From Vibrio spartinae (GTDB lineage Bacteria > Pseudomonadota > Gammaproteobacteria > Enterobacterales > Vibrionaceae), in contig NZ_AP024907.1 of NCBI RefSeq assembly GCF_024347135.1, forward strand, positions 3,215,001-3,279,000: a DNA stretch of 64,000 nucleotides. The letters are read 5' to 3'. A program made the translations under genes and the position numbers. The notes beneath the pieces were generated by a model. The model saw only the letters and a list, made by a program, of their open reading frames with translations, was not told where the DNA came from and did no database searches. Below are positions 28,902-40,100 of the stretch, in pieces (within the stretch, counting starts at the first letter, position 1; every line of letters starts with the position of its first letter).

Positions 28902-29151
28902 GCATCTCTGTTCCGTTAGTTCACATGGACTCAGTATTGTTGACGCCACCGAAAAGTTATCGGCTTAACACAGGGATTTTCAGGTCAAATCGATGAATGG
29001 TTATCTTCTCTGAATCCTTAGTTTCAGGCTCTGTCATGGTGAGTGGTTTCACCGTCAAAAAAACGATTTTCGCCAAGCGCTCACATCACGAATGCGCTGT
29101 GATCAATGAATAAGCGCTGTGATCAATGAATAAATAGAGAGGAAGGTGCCA

Positions 29152-30255
29152 ATGAAACCATTACTGGAAAAATTAAAGGCAAAAAGTCGGCCGATATTAT
29201 TAGGGCTGGTCGGTATCGCATCAGCATCGGTGATCCCGGTCTGGCAGATTTATTTTGTCGAAACCTCGGATGTCACACTAGAAATTACGGGGATCCAACG
29301 GATCGAATCCGATCACCTCAAAACCACACTCGATACCGATGAACTCCAGTTGCTTGAACCTTATATTCCTGAACAACTGCGCTATGAATACAACCCTCAA
29401 GGGGAAAAGGGAGATAAAATCGACTACCCCGAATTCACCGTATCCACCTTAACGGATGCGTATCATGCTGCCCGTCAGGATCTGAAAAACATTGCTGAAA
29501 CTCGCGCCAAGCTAGAGCAATACATTGCGACTATCACAGCCTATCTAGATCCGAAAGATCACGAGCATCTGCTCAATGAATTCAGGGTCAGTGAAATGAA
29601 ACAGTGGACGCTCAGTAACTATATCGATGACTCAGAGGCCCATTACTACGAACAACAGGTGCTGACAATCACCCGCAACTATGCCGAGTTGAAATTTACC
29701 GGTAAACAGACCCCCCAATTCAATCTGCCGGCCCTGAAGTTTTTGCTGTCCGATGTGAGAGATGATCTCGGTGAAGTCATCAAACAAAATAATCATCGAC
29801 TGGAACAACTGCGGGACAATATTCGCGGTATCGAAGCGCAACTCAACAAATTAAAAGCCGAAAAATATCACCAATATAGCTATTTCACCCTCGATGTTGT
29901 CGCTGGAAATATAGGCCGGGTCAGTACCTCACTCCGTCCTGTAGCACTCATGCGGGTACAAATCAGTGACAATAACTATGTCGATGTACGTTTGCTGATG
30001 GAGGATTATCAGAATAACGCAGAGCTGCCGCCGGCATCGACCAAAGTTCTCCACTATCGTTCTGCTGAATTAAATCATCTGCCCAATGATGATCGCACGC
30101 TCGTGAACACCTTCTGGGGCAGTACCGGCCTTGCCAGAATTCTGACGCTCGATACCGGCGAACATATTTACGCCTCAAATACCATCGCTTTTGCCGATAA
30201 TCAGAACCAGAAAGTGATGGTCGATAGACTGAAAAAAGCCGCTGGGTATTTTTAA
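29152..30255 (+). CDS. Membrane-anchored coiled-coil protein
   Basis: A 367-residue protein with one N-terminal membrane segment (PILLGLVGIASASVIPVWQIYF, split here by position about 12-33) and a long extracytoplasmic part. Residues 170-220 form a coiled coil (IKQNNHRLEQLRDNIRGIEA). The remainder is mixed alpha/beta with no motif I know. The start is the ATG that follows AGGAAGG by six bases. It begins the plus-strand half of the DUF2589 locus and probably forms an operon with the muramidase gene 99 bases downstream. Confidence 0.65.
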   Translation: MKPLLEKLKAKSRPILLGLVGIASASVIPVWQIYFVETSDVTLEITGIQRIESDHLKTTLDTDELQLLEPYIPEQLRYEYNPQGEKGDKIDYPEFTVSTLTDAYHAARQDLKNIAETRAKLEQYIATITAYLDPKDHEHLLNEFRVSEMKQWTLSNYIDDSEAHYYEQQVLTITRNYAELKFTGKQTPQFNLPALKFLLSDVRDDLGEVIKQNNHRLEQLRDNIRGIEAQLNKLKAEKYHQYSYFTLDVVAGNIGRVSTSLRPVALMRVQISDNNYVDVRLLMEDYQNNAELPPASTKVLHYRSAELNHLPNDDRTLVNTFWGSTGLARILTLDTGEHIYASNTIAFADNQNQKVMVDRLKKAAGYF

Positions 30256-30354
30256 ACGGATTCCCCCGACTTCTTGCTCGATTGCCCCAATATTTCTGCG
30301 GTGTTGTCCACTATTGTGGCCTGGTATTCACCCATATTATACAAGGAGCGAGCC

Positions 30355-31245
30355 ATGCAAGAGCTGGAACTGACGGCATCAGTCGGTAACGGGGCAGACA
30401 ATACCCCGGAAGATACATTGAATATCCAGAAGGCGTTGAATCAGATTGCCGGCAAGATCGGCCTGCAAACGCCCCTGGCAGAAGACGGACAAATTATCGA
30501 TGCCCATGATCAATCGCCGACCTGTCAAGCCATCGGTCTGTTACAAACCACTCTATTAGGGTATCGGCATCCCGATAATCGGATCGACTGCGGTGGCAAA
30601 AGTGAACAAGCACTCAAGCAAGCACTCCTGCCGACTCCGGCTTATATTCCCGATCTGGCGTTACCGGAATCTGCGCCACAAAGAGGACTCAGCGAACCGG
30701 ATTATCAGGATGCCAGCGAACTGCTCTCATGTGACGTTGCTGCAATCAAAGCGGTCTCGGATGTCGAATCATCCGGCAGTGGATTCTTTGCATCCGGTGC
30801 CCCCTGCTTATTGTTTGAAGCCCATCAGTTCTCTAAATATAGTGACCATCAATTTGATGATTCCCATCCGAATATTTCTTCTCCCAGTTGGAATCGCTCG
30901 CTGTATGCCGGCGGAGAAAAGGAGTATGAACGGCTGCAACAAGCCCTGACTCTGGACCGCGAAGCTGCCTTGAAGTCAGCATCTTACGGACGCTATCAAA
31001 TCATGGGATTCAATCATCAAAGCGCTGGCTATGATGACGTCGAAAGCTTTGTCCGGGATATGTTTTTAGCCGAGCGCCATCACCTGATGGCCTTCGTTCA
31101 TTTTATTCAGTCCAACCCGAAACTACTCAGTGCCATTCAATCCCTCGACTGGGCAACCTTTGCCCGCTATTACAATGGTCCCGGTTATGCTGAAAACCAC
31201 TACGATGAGAAGCTACAGCGGGCTTATGAGCGCCATCAAGGATAG
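30355..31245 (+). CDS. N-acetylmuramidase (DUF3380-type) with peptidoglycan-binding N-terminus
   Basis: A 296-residue protein. The first ~100 residues resemble a peptidoglycan-binding helical domain (DTLNIQKALNQIAGKIGL, GYRHPDNRIDCGGKSEQAL). The C-terminal 170 residues have the DUF3380 muramidase pattern: VSDVESSGSGFF with the likely catalytic Glu, LLFEAHQFSKYS, SYGRYQIMGFNH and FARYYNGPGYAENHY. It should cleave the glycan strand of peptidoglycan. There is no signal peptide, so export or local release is by another route, as for phage and tailocin lysins. Start chosen after AAGGAG. Confidence 0.82.
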   Translation: MQELELTASVGNGADNTPEDTLNIQKALNQIAGKIGLQTPLAEDGQIIDAHDQSPTCQAIGLLQTTLLGYRHPDNRIDCGGKSEQALKQALLPTPAYIPDLALPESAPQRGLSEPDYQDASELLSCDVAAIKAVSDVESSGSGFFASGAPCLLFEAHQFSKYSDHQFDDSHPNISSPSWNRSLYAGGEKEYERLQQALTLDREAALKSASYGRYQIMGFNHQSAGYDDVESFVRDMFLAERHHLMAFVHFIQSNPKLLSAIQSLDWATFARYYNGPGYAENHYDEKLQRAYERHQG

Positions 31246-31420
31246 GTAAATCCGTCTCTGATATACCGCACGATGGTATCCACTTCAGTTAGCATCCACT
31301 TCAGTTATCTGGATATCACCGCATATCAGTCAACCTGAATCAACCACTGGTGATGATTCACCATATGCAGGCAGGCAACCCGATTGCCACCACGGACTAA
31401 ACAATAAAAGGAGACCGCCC

Positions 31421-32182
31421 GTGTCAGACACTATTTTGAAAACACATCAGCTCTGCCAAGAGATTCTGTCAACCGCTCCCTTAGAAGACACCAAGATGGA
31501 CGACTACTGGACCAAACTGAACGATTTGCAAATGAAGTTTTATCTCCGAATTTCCGGGCTGGATTTTCGCGGGGAGCCCGACAACAATGAGTATGTCACC
31601 ATTACCAACCAAGGCCATATGGTTTGGGACATCAGTCAATTCAGTCTCAATGCCGGCTCTCCCGGCCAGCACTACGTTTTCCCCGAAAATACCCTGATCC
31701 GTGGCGGTGAATCGATAGCCGTTTATACTCAGCCCGGAGCCCAGTATAGTTTCAACTCAAAACGCCCTATCTGGAACAATCTCGGAGATACCGCCACACT
31801 ATGCAATCGCACAGGTGACATCATTTCAACTTGGGTCTACGGTCGTGCCGCTCATGAATATGTCATAATTACCCATCTGAACTATGACGGCAAGGAGTCC
31901 AAAACGGAAGGTGATGAATATGTTGCGTTAGACAACCTCTCAGAACACCGGGTTGATCTCTCTGGATGGCAGCTTATATCAGTACCGAATACGCACATCT
32001 TTACCTTCCCGTCAGGAGCCATTCTTGAACCATCAGGGACAGCTCTGGTTTATACCAATCGTCCGCCCAAAGCCGACAACGAATATAGTGTTAATAGCCA
32101 GACAGCGCTCTGGAACAATACCGGAGGCCGGTGCAGCCTGCTCGATAATAACGGGAGTGAGATCTTTAATTATGTGTATTAA
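31421..32182 (+). CDS. Protein with two lamin-tail domains
   Basis: A 253-residue protein. Two lamin-tail-like (LTD) beta domains are visible: residues 40-140 (NEYVTITNQGHMVWDISQF, FPENTLIRGGESIAVYT, PIWNNLGDTATLCN) and 150-253 (DEYVALDNLSEHRVDLSGW, FPSGAILEPSGTALVYT, ALWNNTGGRCSLLD). The same order of strands in both halves shows internal duplication. LTDs usually act as binding modules in exported enzymes and structural proteins. No signal peptide is seen. Good AAAGGAG before the start. Confidence 0.8.
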   Translation: MSDTILKTHQLCQEILSTAPLEDTKMDDYWTKLNDLQMKFYLRISGLDFRGEPDNNEYVTITNQGHMVWDISQFSLNAGSPGQHYVFPENTLIRGGESIAVYTQPGAQYSFNSKRPIWNNLGDTATLCNRTGDIISTWVYGRAAHEYVIITHLNYDGKESKTEGDEYVALDNLSEHRVDLSGWQLISVPNTHIFTFPSGAILEPSGTALVYTNRPPKADNEYSVNSQTALWNNTGGRCSLLDNNGSEIFNYVY

Positions 32183-32264
32183 ACGATGGATGATCGTTCT
32201 GGGATGCTCGTTCCGGGATGCTCGTTCCCAAGCGTCATTCAGTCACACCGTTCAATACAAATGA

Positions 32265-33323
32265 GTGCTCATCGATATGGTTATTCGCGCATTCAGCCGT
32301 CGCTCCCCCGGGAGTGCGGCTTCCGTACCGCCATCAAGTGCAGATAAAACAGCACCGACACCAGTTCTGACCGAGACCCAAACGCTGATCAATGATGGCA
32401 TTCGCCTGTTACATTATGTTGCCCGCTCGGGGAACTTGAATGTTGATCCGGACATCGCAGCAGGCATTATCAACGCGCAAAACAACCTGCACAGCCGCAA
32501 TTGGGGTGAAGAAGACGAAAGCCGCTTATTGCGTTGCTATGACAAGCTCGCCAGTCAGGTCTGGCCGGTGACCGTCGAGAGTATCAAAGCCGTTGTTCCC
32601 AATGCCGTCAACGGACAAATTGAGTCCCCCCGCGCCAATCGCACCATTATCTGGTATCGCCGTTATACCGTCTTTACCTTAATCATTCTGCTCAGCGTCC
32701 AGATCTATTACCTGTTCGGCTACGGATTAACTCAAACCCTGTTGCAATATACCCATCTCCCCCTGTCATCCCCCCCGGTGGCGCAAAAGCAACCCGCTAC
32801 GGCTTCGCCGCCAAACGACAAACTCTACGAAAACCATCTCCGCGCCAGTTATCAGTTATTACAATATTGGAATCAGGTCTGGATGCTCGGCCATGATTTT
32901 AAACGGGTACCGGCTGATCAACGGATCCCACCCGGTCAGGAAGAACGGACCATTCACTTTGCCACCCATTTGATCGCAGCTCAGTCCGTACTCCAAATGT
33001 TACAAAACTATGTTCTACCCTTAATGTATGGTTTGTTAGGCGCCTTTATTTTTGTCCTGCGGAGCCTGTTACAACAAATCAGAACCCTGACCTATACAGC
33101 CAGCCGCGAAATCGGCTATCGACTACGACTGACGCTCGGCTGTCTGGCTGGCATGATCACGGGTTGGCTGCTCAAGCCAGAAATCGGCACAATGACACTG
33201 TCACCGATGGCACTGGCTTTTATTGCCGGTTACAGCATTGAAGTGCTCTTCAGTACACTTGATATGATCATCGATAATATTCGTAAGAAAACACCGCAAA
33301 CCAAAGATTCAACCCCACCTTAG
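32265..33323 (+). CDS. Multi-spanning membrane protein
   Basis: About 350 residues; the N-terminal 130 are soluble and Ser/Pro/Thr-rich at the very start. Hydrophobic segments lie near residues 132-152, 245-268, 285-305 and 310-330, leaving a ~90-residue periplasmic stretch between the first and second. The frame opens with GTG; an ATG four codons later is equally possible and neither has a good ribosome binding site. Last gene of the plus-strand DUF2589 locus. No family recognised. Confidence 0.6.
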   Translation: MLIDMVIRAFSRRSPGSAASVPPSSADKTAPTPVLTETQTLINDGIRLLHYVARSGNLNVDPDIAAGIINAQNNLHSRNWGEEDESRLLRCYDKLASQVWPVTVESIKAVVPNAVNGQIESPRANRTIIWYRRYTVFTLIILLSVQIYYLFGYGLTQTLLQYTHLPLSSPPVAQKQPATASPPNDKLYENHLRASYQLLQYWNQVWMLGHDFKRVPADQRIPPGQEERTIHFATHLIAAQSVLQMLQNYVLPLMYGLLGAFIFVLRSLLQQIRTLTYTASREIGYRLRLTLGCLAGMITGWLLKPEIGTMTLSPMALAFIAGYSIEVLFSTLDMIIDNIRKKTPQTKDSTPP

Positions 33324-33931
33324 CAGCCATCATCAGCTTATTTTATGATTCGATACAGTGTTCATGGTCTCCATGAACATGTAACAAGATTAAAAACCAA
33401 AAAAAACTAAAATAAAGTGTTTTTAAGCATATAAAACTGTATAAATAATTATTATAAAAATTTAATTTCAAAAACATATTATTTTTGAAAATGATAATCA
33501 CTCATCCAGCAGATAAACCCACTCAAATGTAACAAAATATTTCTTGACTTCTAAATGGAAATGTATAGTTTATCAAACTAATTGAAGTGAAACTCCATGC
33601 ATTATATGTTACTTTAACAATAATTTTCATCCTGACTTGGGACACTGACTTGCCCAATCATGATGGCGTATGCATCTCTTATCAATTAAATACGACCAAT
33701 TATATTTTTATTTATATTTTCAATGAATATATATATGAACACATTATTAGTGCACTCGTATAGTTAAATTTAAATTAATTATTTAATAATCACAATACTT
33801 AGTAGAAAGGCTACCCTCAATTGTAATGGTTATTTATATCAAATTAATAAATACATTTGTATATGAAATATTATTGATAAATCATAACAATTGAAAATAT
33901 AAAACAATTAGATTTACAGGAATTCGTCAGT
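33324..33931. other. 608-base AT-rich region upstream of the NRPS operon
   Basis: No supported ORF. Strong AT bias, many T/A runs. It must contain the promoter of the biosynthetic operon. A Fur-box-like sequence is listed separately. The composition differs visibly from the flanking coding DNA, as is common in front of horizontally acquired biosynthetic clusters. Confidence 0.55.
33487..33505. promoter_or_regulatory. Fur-box-like site
   Basis: GAAAATGATAATCACTCAT matches the 19-base Fur consensus at about 14 positions, including the central AATGATAATCA. It lies about 430 bases before the NRPS start and 160 bases after the membrane-protein gene, so any role in controlling the NRPS operon would need a distant promoter. 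Confidence 0.3.
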
Positions 33932-36900
33932 ATGATTAGTACCGAAGGCTATGTCGTTTCATGTGCTCAAGAAGCCATGTGGTTTGTCGATGGGTTTCAT
34001 TCAACCAGTCGGGAGAATGAAATCAGGATCGCGTTTAAACTAGAAAAACAAACAGATACAACAGGTTTATGTCAAAAATTCATGGATATCATCAATCAGA
34101 ACCCTGAATTAAGAAGTCATTTCAGACCCAGCGAATCTGAATTATTAAAATATAAAACGCCACATTTTAATATTGATGAAGTTATTAAATTACATGAAGA
34201 AAAAAATGAAGATGAATTCATTAACAATGTATTATTAGAAAGATTTGATTTAAAAACAGATTACTGTTTAATCAAATTTCACATCAATCAAATTAACGAC
34301 AAAAACCTCATTATAATTAGATTGCATCATATTATTTCTGACTTTCATCTTATTGAAACTATCATTAAACAGTTATTTGAACATGATGTTAAACATTCAT
34401 TCCCTTCAACAGCGCTGAGTGAATTACAGTGTGAATATATCAATAGTGATGAATACCATGATGATATTCATTTCTGGGTGGAGCAATTAAAGCAGAAGAA
34501 GACTGCGCTTGAGCTATTACCGAATACGCCGCCTCACAATGACTTCAATGGCAGTATTTGTAAAACCCAGATTCAAGGATCGCTATATTCTAATATCAAA
34601 CACGACTGTGAGCACACCAGTATCAGCCCGGCACGGTTACTGAGTCAGATATTTGCGATGACGTTATACCGGCTGAGCGGGCAAAACGAATTCTGTATGG
34701 GCTTATCTGTCAGTCAGCGAAAAAGCTTCCCGGCGCTCGGTTTAGGTTATGCTGTCAATGTTCTGCCTATCCCATACCATTTTTCACCGGATCAAACCGT
34801 CAGCGACATGCTCTCAACTGGCAATGCGGTGATACTCGACGCACTCCGTCACAGTCGTCTCCCCTTGAAACGTATCGTCGAAGCCTGTACACCGGAACGC
34901 TCATCGGGGGCCAACCCGCTGTTTAATGTGTGCTTCAACTATCAAACACTTTCCCAACCCTATCAGGGCAGCCTATCCTCTTTGTTGTATGGCTCCCTAG
35001 GGCAATCCATCACGATCAATCAGACAACACTTGAGCCTTTCAACATCGATCAGATCGATTGTCAGTTTGACTTACTGATGGTGGTGGAAGAAACCACGGA
35101 CGGATTTGATGTTTTTCTTCTCCATAAAGATAACGTGATCAGTCCTGCAACCGCTGAAGGTATTTTGGCTAACTTTGTCCATTTTGCTGACATCTGTCTG
35201 CAACAGCCGGAATGCGCACTCTCGGAATTTGCTTTCATCACGAACAAAGCTCAGCGCCCTTTAACAACGCCACCGAGTACCACCAAACGAACACTGGTTG
35301 ACTGGCTGAATGAAACCGCAGCCAAATATCCCGAGCATCTGGCAATTCGCGACAACGATACGCAACTCACCTATCAGTCATTATTCAATCTGGCCGACAA
35401 CTTGGCACATCAACTGATTCGCTATGGCGTTAAGCGCGGTGACAAAATCCCGCTGTGCTTCAACCCCGGTACCGAGATGATTGTCGCAATCCTTGCCGTG
35501 TTGAAATGCGGCGCCTGTTATGTGCCGATCAACCCCGCTTACCCCGACAGCCGCGTGGGTGATATTTTATCCGATATTCAAGCGGTAAACGGCTTGGTTG
35601 AAGAGAGTCTCACCGCAAGATTTGAACCACTGCTGGAACGCGTGATCGTGCCTGACCTCAATGCATTGGCACAAGAGACTTCAACCGGATCGCTGACATC
35701 ATATCTGCCGGACAGTGAAGATCTGGCCTATATCATTTATACCTCGGGTTCGACCGGTAAGCCCAAAGGTGTTCAGATTTGCCACCGCAATGTTGTCCGC
35801 CTGTTTACCACCAGCGACGATAGCTTCCATTTTTCTGAAGCAGATGTCTGGACGCTATACCACTCATTTGCTTTTGATTTCTCGGTTTGGGAGATCTTCG
35901 GTGCTCTGCTCTACGGTGGCCGTCTCGTGATTGTGCCTTATCTGATCTCACGCAGCCCTGAAGAGTTCGCGCAATTGGTCGAGCAAGAACAAGTGACTGT
36001 CCTCAATCAGACACCAACCGCCTTTGCCCGCTTCAGTGAAAGTTGTATTTGCAATCAACTCCCACTGAATCGACTCCGAGTGGTCGTATTTGGTGGGGAA
36101 GCCCTCAATCTGGCGAGCTTATTACCTTGGTACACCACCTACGGTGAACGCATCAGCCTGATCAATATGTACGGCATCACCGAAACCACAGTTCACGTTA
36201 CCTATCGCAAGCTAACGCAACAAGACTGTCTTGACGACCGGGGGAGCCTGATCGGAATGCCTCTGAATGACTTAGGCGTCGTGGTCATGGATACATTTGG
36301 TCACCCATTACCGATTGGCTGGCCGGGAGAAATGTATGTCGCCGGTGAAGGGTTAGCCAAAGGATATTTCAACCGCCCTGAACTCACGGCAGAAAAATTC
36401 ATCGAAAAATCACTGGGAGGTGAAACGCGACGTTTGTATCGCTCCGGTGATCTGGCGCGCTGTATCAGTGAGCAAGAAATTGACTATCTGGGTCGCATCG
36501 ACCATCAGGTTAAAATACGCGGATTCAGGATTGAGCTGGGTGATATTCAGGCCAAACTATCTCGCATTGCGGCCGTATCTCACGCATTTGTCACGACCCA
36601 AAAAACCGATAGTGACACGATTCTCATCGCTTACTTATTGGTGAACGCTCCGATTGGTTACGAAGAGATTATTCAAGAGATCGCAGCCGACCTACCGGAG
36701 TATATGATTCCGCAACAATTCTATCTCACCGATGAAATTCCACTGACCGTCAACCACAAAGTCGATATGAAACGGTTGCATGACATTTCAACCCAATTAT
36801 TGCCGACAGTCCGAAATCAGGTCGCAGAGTCAGCAACAGAAGTCACCATCTTGTCGATTTGGCAGCAAATTCTCGGCCTCGACGAAATTGATCTGGAAAG

Positions 36901-37159
36901 TGACTTCTTCACCATGGGAGGAAACTCAAGCTCTATCTTAAAAGTGTATCAACAACTGAATCAACACTACCCCAATCAGCTATTGGTTACCGATTTATTT
37001 AAATACAGGAACATCCGTAGCTTAGCCCGATTTTTATCCGATAAAACCACAATAGCGCCCAACACAGAGACCGGACCGAAAAAAACGGCAAGAGCGCAGA
37101 AAAGAATCAATCAATTAAAAAACAGAAGACAACGTCAACCCCAATTAAATGGTGCATAA
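33932..37159 (+). CDS. Non-ribosomal peptide synthetase, C-A-T, threonine-like code
   Basis: A 1075-residue single module. The condensation domain (about 1-430) has HHIISDF at residues 131-137, the catalytic HHxxxD with Phe instead of the usual Gly. The adenylation domain (about 450-960) has YIIYTSGSTGKPKG near 600. Reading the ten pocket positions against PheA gives D-F-W-N-V-G-M-V-H-K, one conservative change from the threonine code DFWNIGMVHK. The carrier domain (about 975-1045) has GGNSSS with the phosphopantetheine Ser. A leading C domain suggests an acyl starter. It overlaps the PKS start. Confidence 0.88.
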   Translation: MISTEGYVVSCAQEAMWFVDGFHSTSRENEIRIAFKLEKQTDTTGLCQKFMDIINQNPELRSHFRPSESELLKYKTPHFNIDEVIKLHEEKNEDEFINNVLLERFDLKTDYCLIKFHINQINDKNLIIIRLHHIISDFHLIETIIKQLFEHDVKHSFPSTALSELQCEYINSDEYHDDIHFWVEQLKQKKTALELLPNTPPHNDFNGSICKTQIQGSLYSNIKHDCEHTSISPARLLSQIFAMTLYRLSGQNEFCMGLSVSQRKSFPALGLGYAVNVLPIPYHFSPDQTVSDMLSTGNAVILDALRHSRLPLKRIVEACTPERSSGANPLFNVCFNYQTLSQPYQGSLSSLLYGSLGQSITINQTTLEPFNIDQIDCQFDLLMVVEETTDGFDVFLLHKDNVISPATAEGILANFVHFADICLQQPECALSEFAFITNKAQRPLTTPPSTTKRTLVDWLNETAAKYPEHLAIRDNDTQLTYQSLFNLADNLAHQLIRYGVKRGDKIPLCFNPGTEMIVAILAVLKCGACYVPINPAYPDSRVGDILSDIQAVNGLVEESLTARFEPLLERVIVPDLNALAQETSTGSLTSYLPDSEDLAYIIYTSGSTGKPKGVQICHRNVVRLFTTSDDSFHFSEADVWTLYHSFAFDFSVWEIFGALLYGGRLVIVPYLISRSPEEFAQLVEQEQVTVLNQTPTAFARFSESCICNQLPLNRLRVVVFGGEALNLASLLPWYTTYGERISLINMYGITETTVHVTYRKLTQQDCLDDRGSLIGMPLNDLGVVVMDTFGHPLPIGWPGEMYVAGEGLAKGYFNRPELTAEKFIEKSLGGETRRLYRSGDLARCISEQEIDYLGRIDHQVKIRGFRIELGDIQAKLSRIAAVSHAFVTTQKTDSDTILIAYLLVNAPIGYEEIIQEIAADLPEYMIPQQFYLTDEIPLTVNHKVDMKRLHDISTQLLPTVRNQVAESATEVTILSIWQQILGLDEIDLESDFFTMGGNSSSILKVYQQLNQHYPNQLLVTDLFKYRNIRSLARFLSDKTTIAPNTETGPKKTARAQKRINQLKNRRQRQPQLNGA

Positions 37160-40100
37160 AATGAAAAAAAATGGCATAGAGGTAGCAATCATCGGAATTG
37201 CAGGAAAATACCCACAAGCTGATAATATTCAAGACTTTTTTGATAACCTTAAACACGGCAAAGAGTGCTTAACCACATTCACCGATGAAGAGTTACAAGC
37301 AAGTGACCCGTGGTACACTCAGGACGCAAACTACGTCAAACGAGCTGGCATCATCAATGACGCAACCGGATTTGATAATAAGTTTTTTAATATCTCGAAC
37401 CGGGACGCGCTACTCACTGACCCACAACAGCGGATCTTTTTACAAACCGCATGGCACGCATTGGAAGATGCCGGGTGTGATCCATTTACCTATCAGGGGG
37501 ATATCGCCCTGTATGGTGGCAGTAGTTCAAATACGTATCTGTCCCACCATATTTTTAATTCAGATTATCGCCATGAAATCAATCAATACCCCGTTATCCT
37601 CGGTAATGAAAAAGACTTTCTCTGCACGCGAGTCTCTCACGCCCTGAACCTTCGTGGTCCGGCGATGACAATTCAGACCGGATGCTCAACCTCTCTGGTT
37701 GCCGTTCATATGGCCTGTCAGAGTCTGCTTAACGGTGAGTGCGATATTGCTATGGCAGGCGGCGTGACCATTCGCTTCCCCGTCAAAGCAGGCTATAAAT
37801 ATCAGGATGGCGGTATCTTATCGCCTGATGGTCACTGCCGCCCGTTTGACCAAGATGCCTGCGGCACTGTCGTCAGTGATGGCTGTGGCATTGTCGTGCT
37901 GAAATTACTCGAAGACGCACAGCGTGACCGCGACCAGATCTACTGTGTGATCAAAGGATCCGCAATCAATAATGATGGTCAGGATAAAATGGGCTTCACC
38001 TCCCCCAGCATTTCCGGACAAACTCGTGTCATCGAAGATACGTTACAGTTATCCTGTATCGATGCCAGTCAGATCAGTTATGTAGAAACCCATGGCACCG
38101 GCACCAAACTGGGCGATCCGATTGAAGTCAATGCCCTCAAAGAGGTTTATAGCGGCCATCAAGGTCAGAAAGTCAAACTCGGCTCAGTCAAAGCCAATAT
38201 CGGCCATACCGATAGCGCTTCAGGCATCAGCGGATTGATCAAAGTTGCACTGATGATGAAACATCATACCTTGCTGCCCCAGATTCACTTTAATCAACCC
38301 AATCCACTACTTGAACTCGACAACAGTCCCTTGGAAGTCAACACCCAACTGGCCGACTGGTATGATCATGACACCGATATACGCTATGCAGCCGTCAGCT
38401 CTTTCGGTCTGGGTGGCACCAATGCCCATATGATTGTTGAGTCTGGCGATATCTATCAGCCCACCTCACAACACACACCATCGAAACCACAATACATCTT
38501 ACTGTCCGGCCGGACAGCACAAGATTTGATTCGCAATAGTCAGCAAGTCGCTACCGCGGTTCAGCACTACACCGATCAAGATTTGGCAGGTATTGCCTAT
38601 ACACTGGCAACCGGAAGACACCACTTCCCATATCGTCAGTGGGTTCAAGCCGCGAATGTTGACGAGTTACATCATCAACTCGCAGCGCTCACCGAAAATA
38701 CGGTATATCAGCCCACCGGAATCTGTCGGATTAAAATCTACCAAACTCAGGATCTGACCTTATCAGAAACCTTCATCAATAATGCTAACTATTTAAACTT
38801 TGCGGAACTGCCTGAAAAACACCGTTTCCTTGCAGAATTATGCGAACAAATGGTCGTCGAACCACTAGAAGTTGAAATGATTTATACCAATGAACTGATC
38901 GATAAAGTGATGATCCATGCCTACAGCGCAGACATCAAGAAAGTGGCGGAGACCGACTGCGAAATTTCCTATCTGAGCAACGACGATATATTCAATATAC
39001 TTTGCTGGTTATGGCAACAGGGCCTGACCATCCATTGGGAAAAATTCTACGCGGTTCAGCCCGTTCGGAAAGTCTCACTGCCGGGTTATGCATTTAATCA
39101 AACCGTCTTTGAAATTGAGCCGACTTATCCCAGCAACGCGCTCACCACCCAACCGGAGGCGGAACAGCCAGCTTCTGACGACTCAGCCATCACATTGGAA
39201 AGTATTCAAGAAAAAATCCGGCATCTCTGGCTCGATGACTTAGGCGAAACGATCCCTTCAGCAGAAACCACCGACATCTATGAGTTATGCGGTGACTCAT
39301 TTACCGCACTCCAGATGAATATCGAGCTGGAAGATTTCTATGGCATCTCACTGTCAAATAAAACTTTCATTGAAAACAATACCTTAAACAAGATTTCTGA
39401 AGTGATTTATCATCTCAAACATGGCAATGAACATTCTACTTTTGATGAGCACATTGTCTGTTTCAATGACCAAGGCGATCTTGCTCCGGTATTCCTGATT
39501 CACCCGGCAGGCGGCACCGTCATGGGCTATAAAGAAGTCGCGCGTAGCCTGCCAGAAGGCCACCCCGTTTATGGGATTCAGTATCCCTTCCGTGATGAAG
39601 GCAATGACATCATGTCCATGTGTGATTTAGCCCGTCACTATAATGAGAAAATCACCGCGCTCTATCCCACCGGTAATCTGATCCTCGCCGGTCACTCATT
39701 CGGGGGCAATGCTGCACTGGAAATGGCGCTTCAGTTCGAACAAACGGGCAGAACCATCGAGCAAGTGATCATGTTTGACAGTCACCCACCGCAAGCATAC
39801 TACTCGAATACCGTCTTCAGCGAACAGCAGTTCCTGGAGTCATTCCCCGTTATCTGCGGCATGTTCTTTAACACCAAAGAACCGCTCAATGATATGCAAA
39901 GTAACACCCTTGAAGAAGTAGTCGACTACCTCAAACAAAAAGGCTGGGTACCTTGGGGATTCAGTACCGAAGAGTTCAAGTTGTACTACGAACTATGGCG
40001 CAGCAATCACAGTACCTTAAGAACACACATGCCATCCGAGAAACTGAAAGCAGATTTAATCTTCTTCAAAGCAGCGGTATTCCAACCCCAAGAGATACTG

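Noticed and set aside
31421..32182. LTD protein as a nuclease or S-layer enzyme
   Set aside because: Only two LTD modules fill the protein; no catalytic domain or signal peptide is present.
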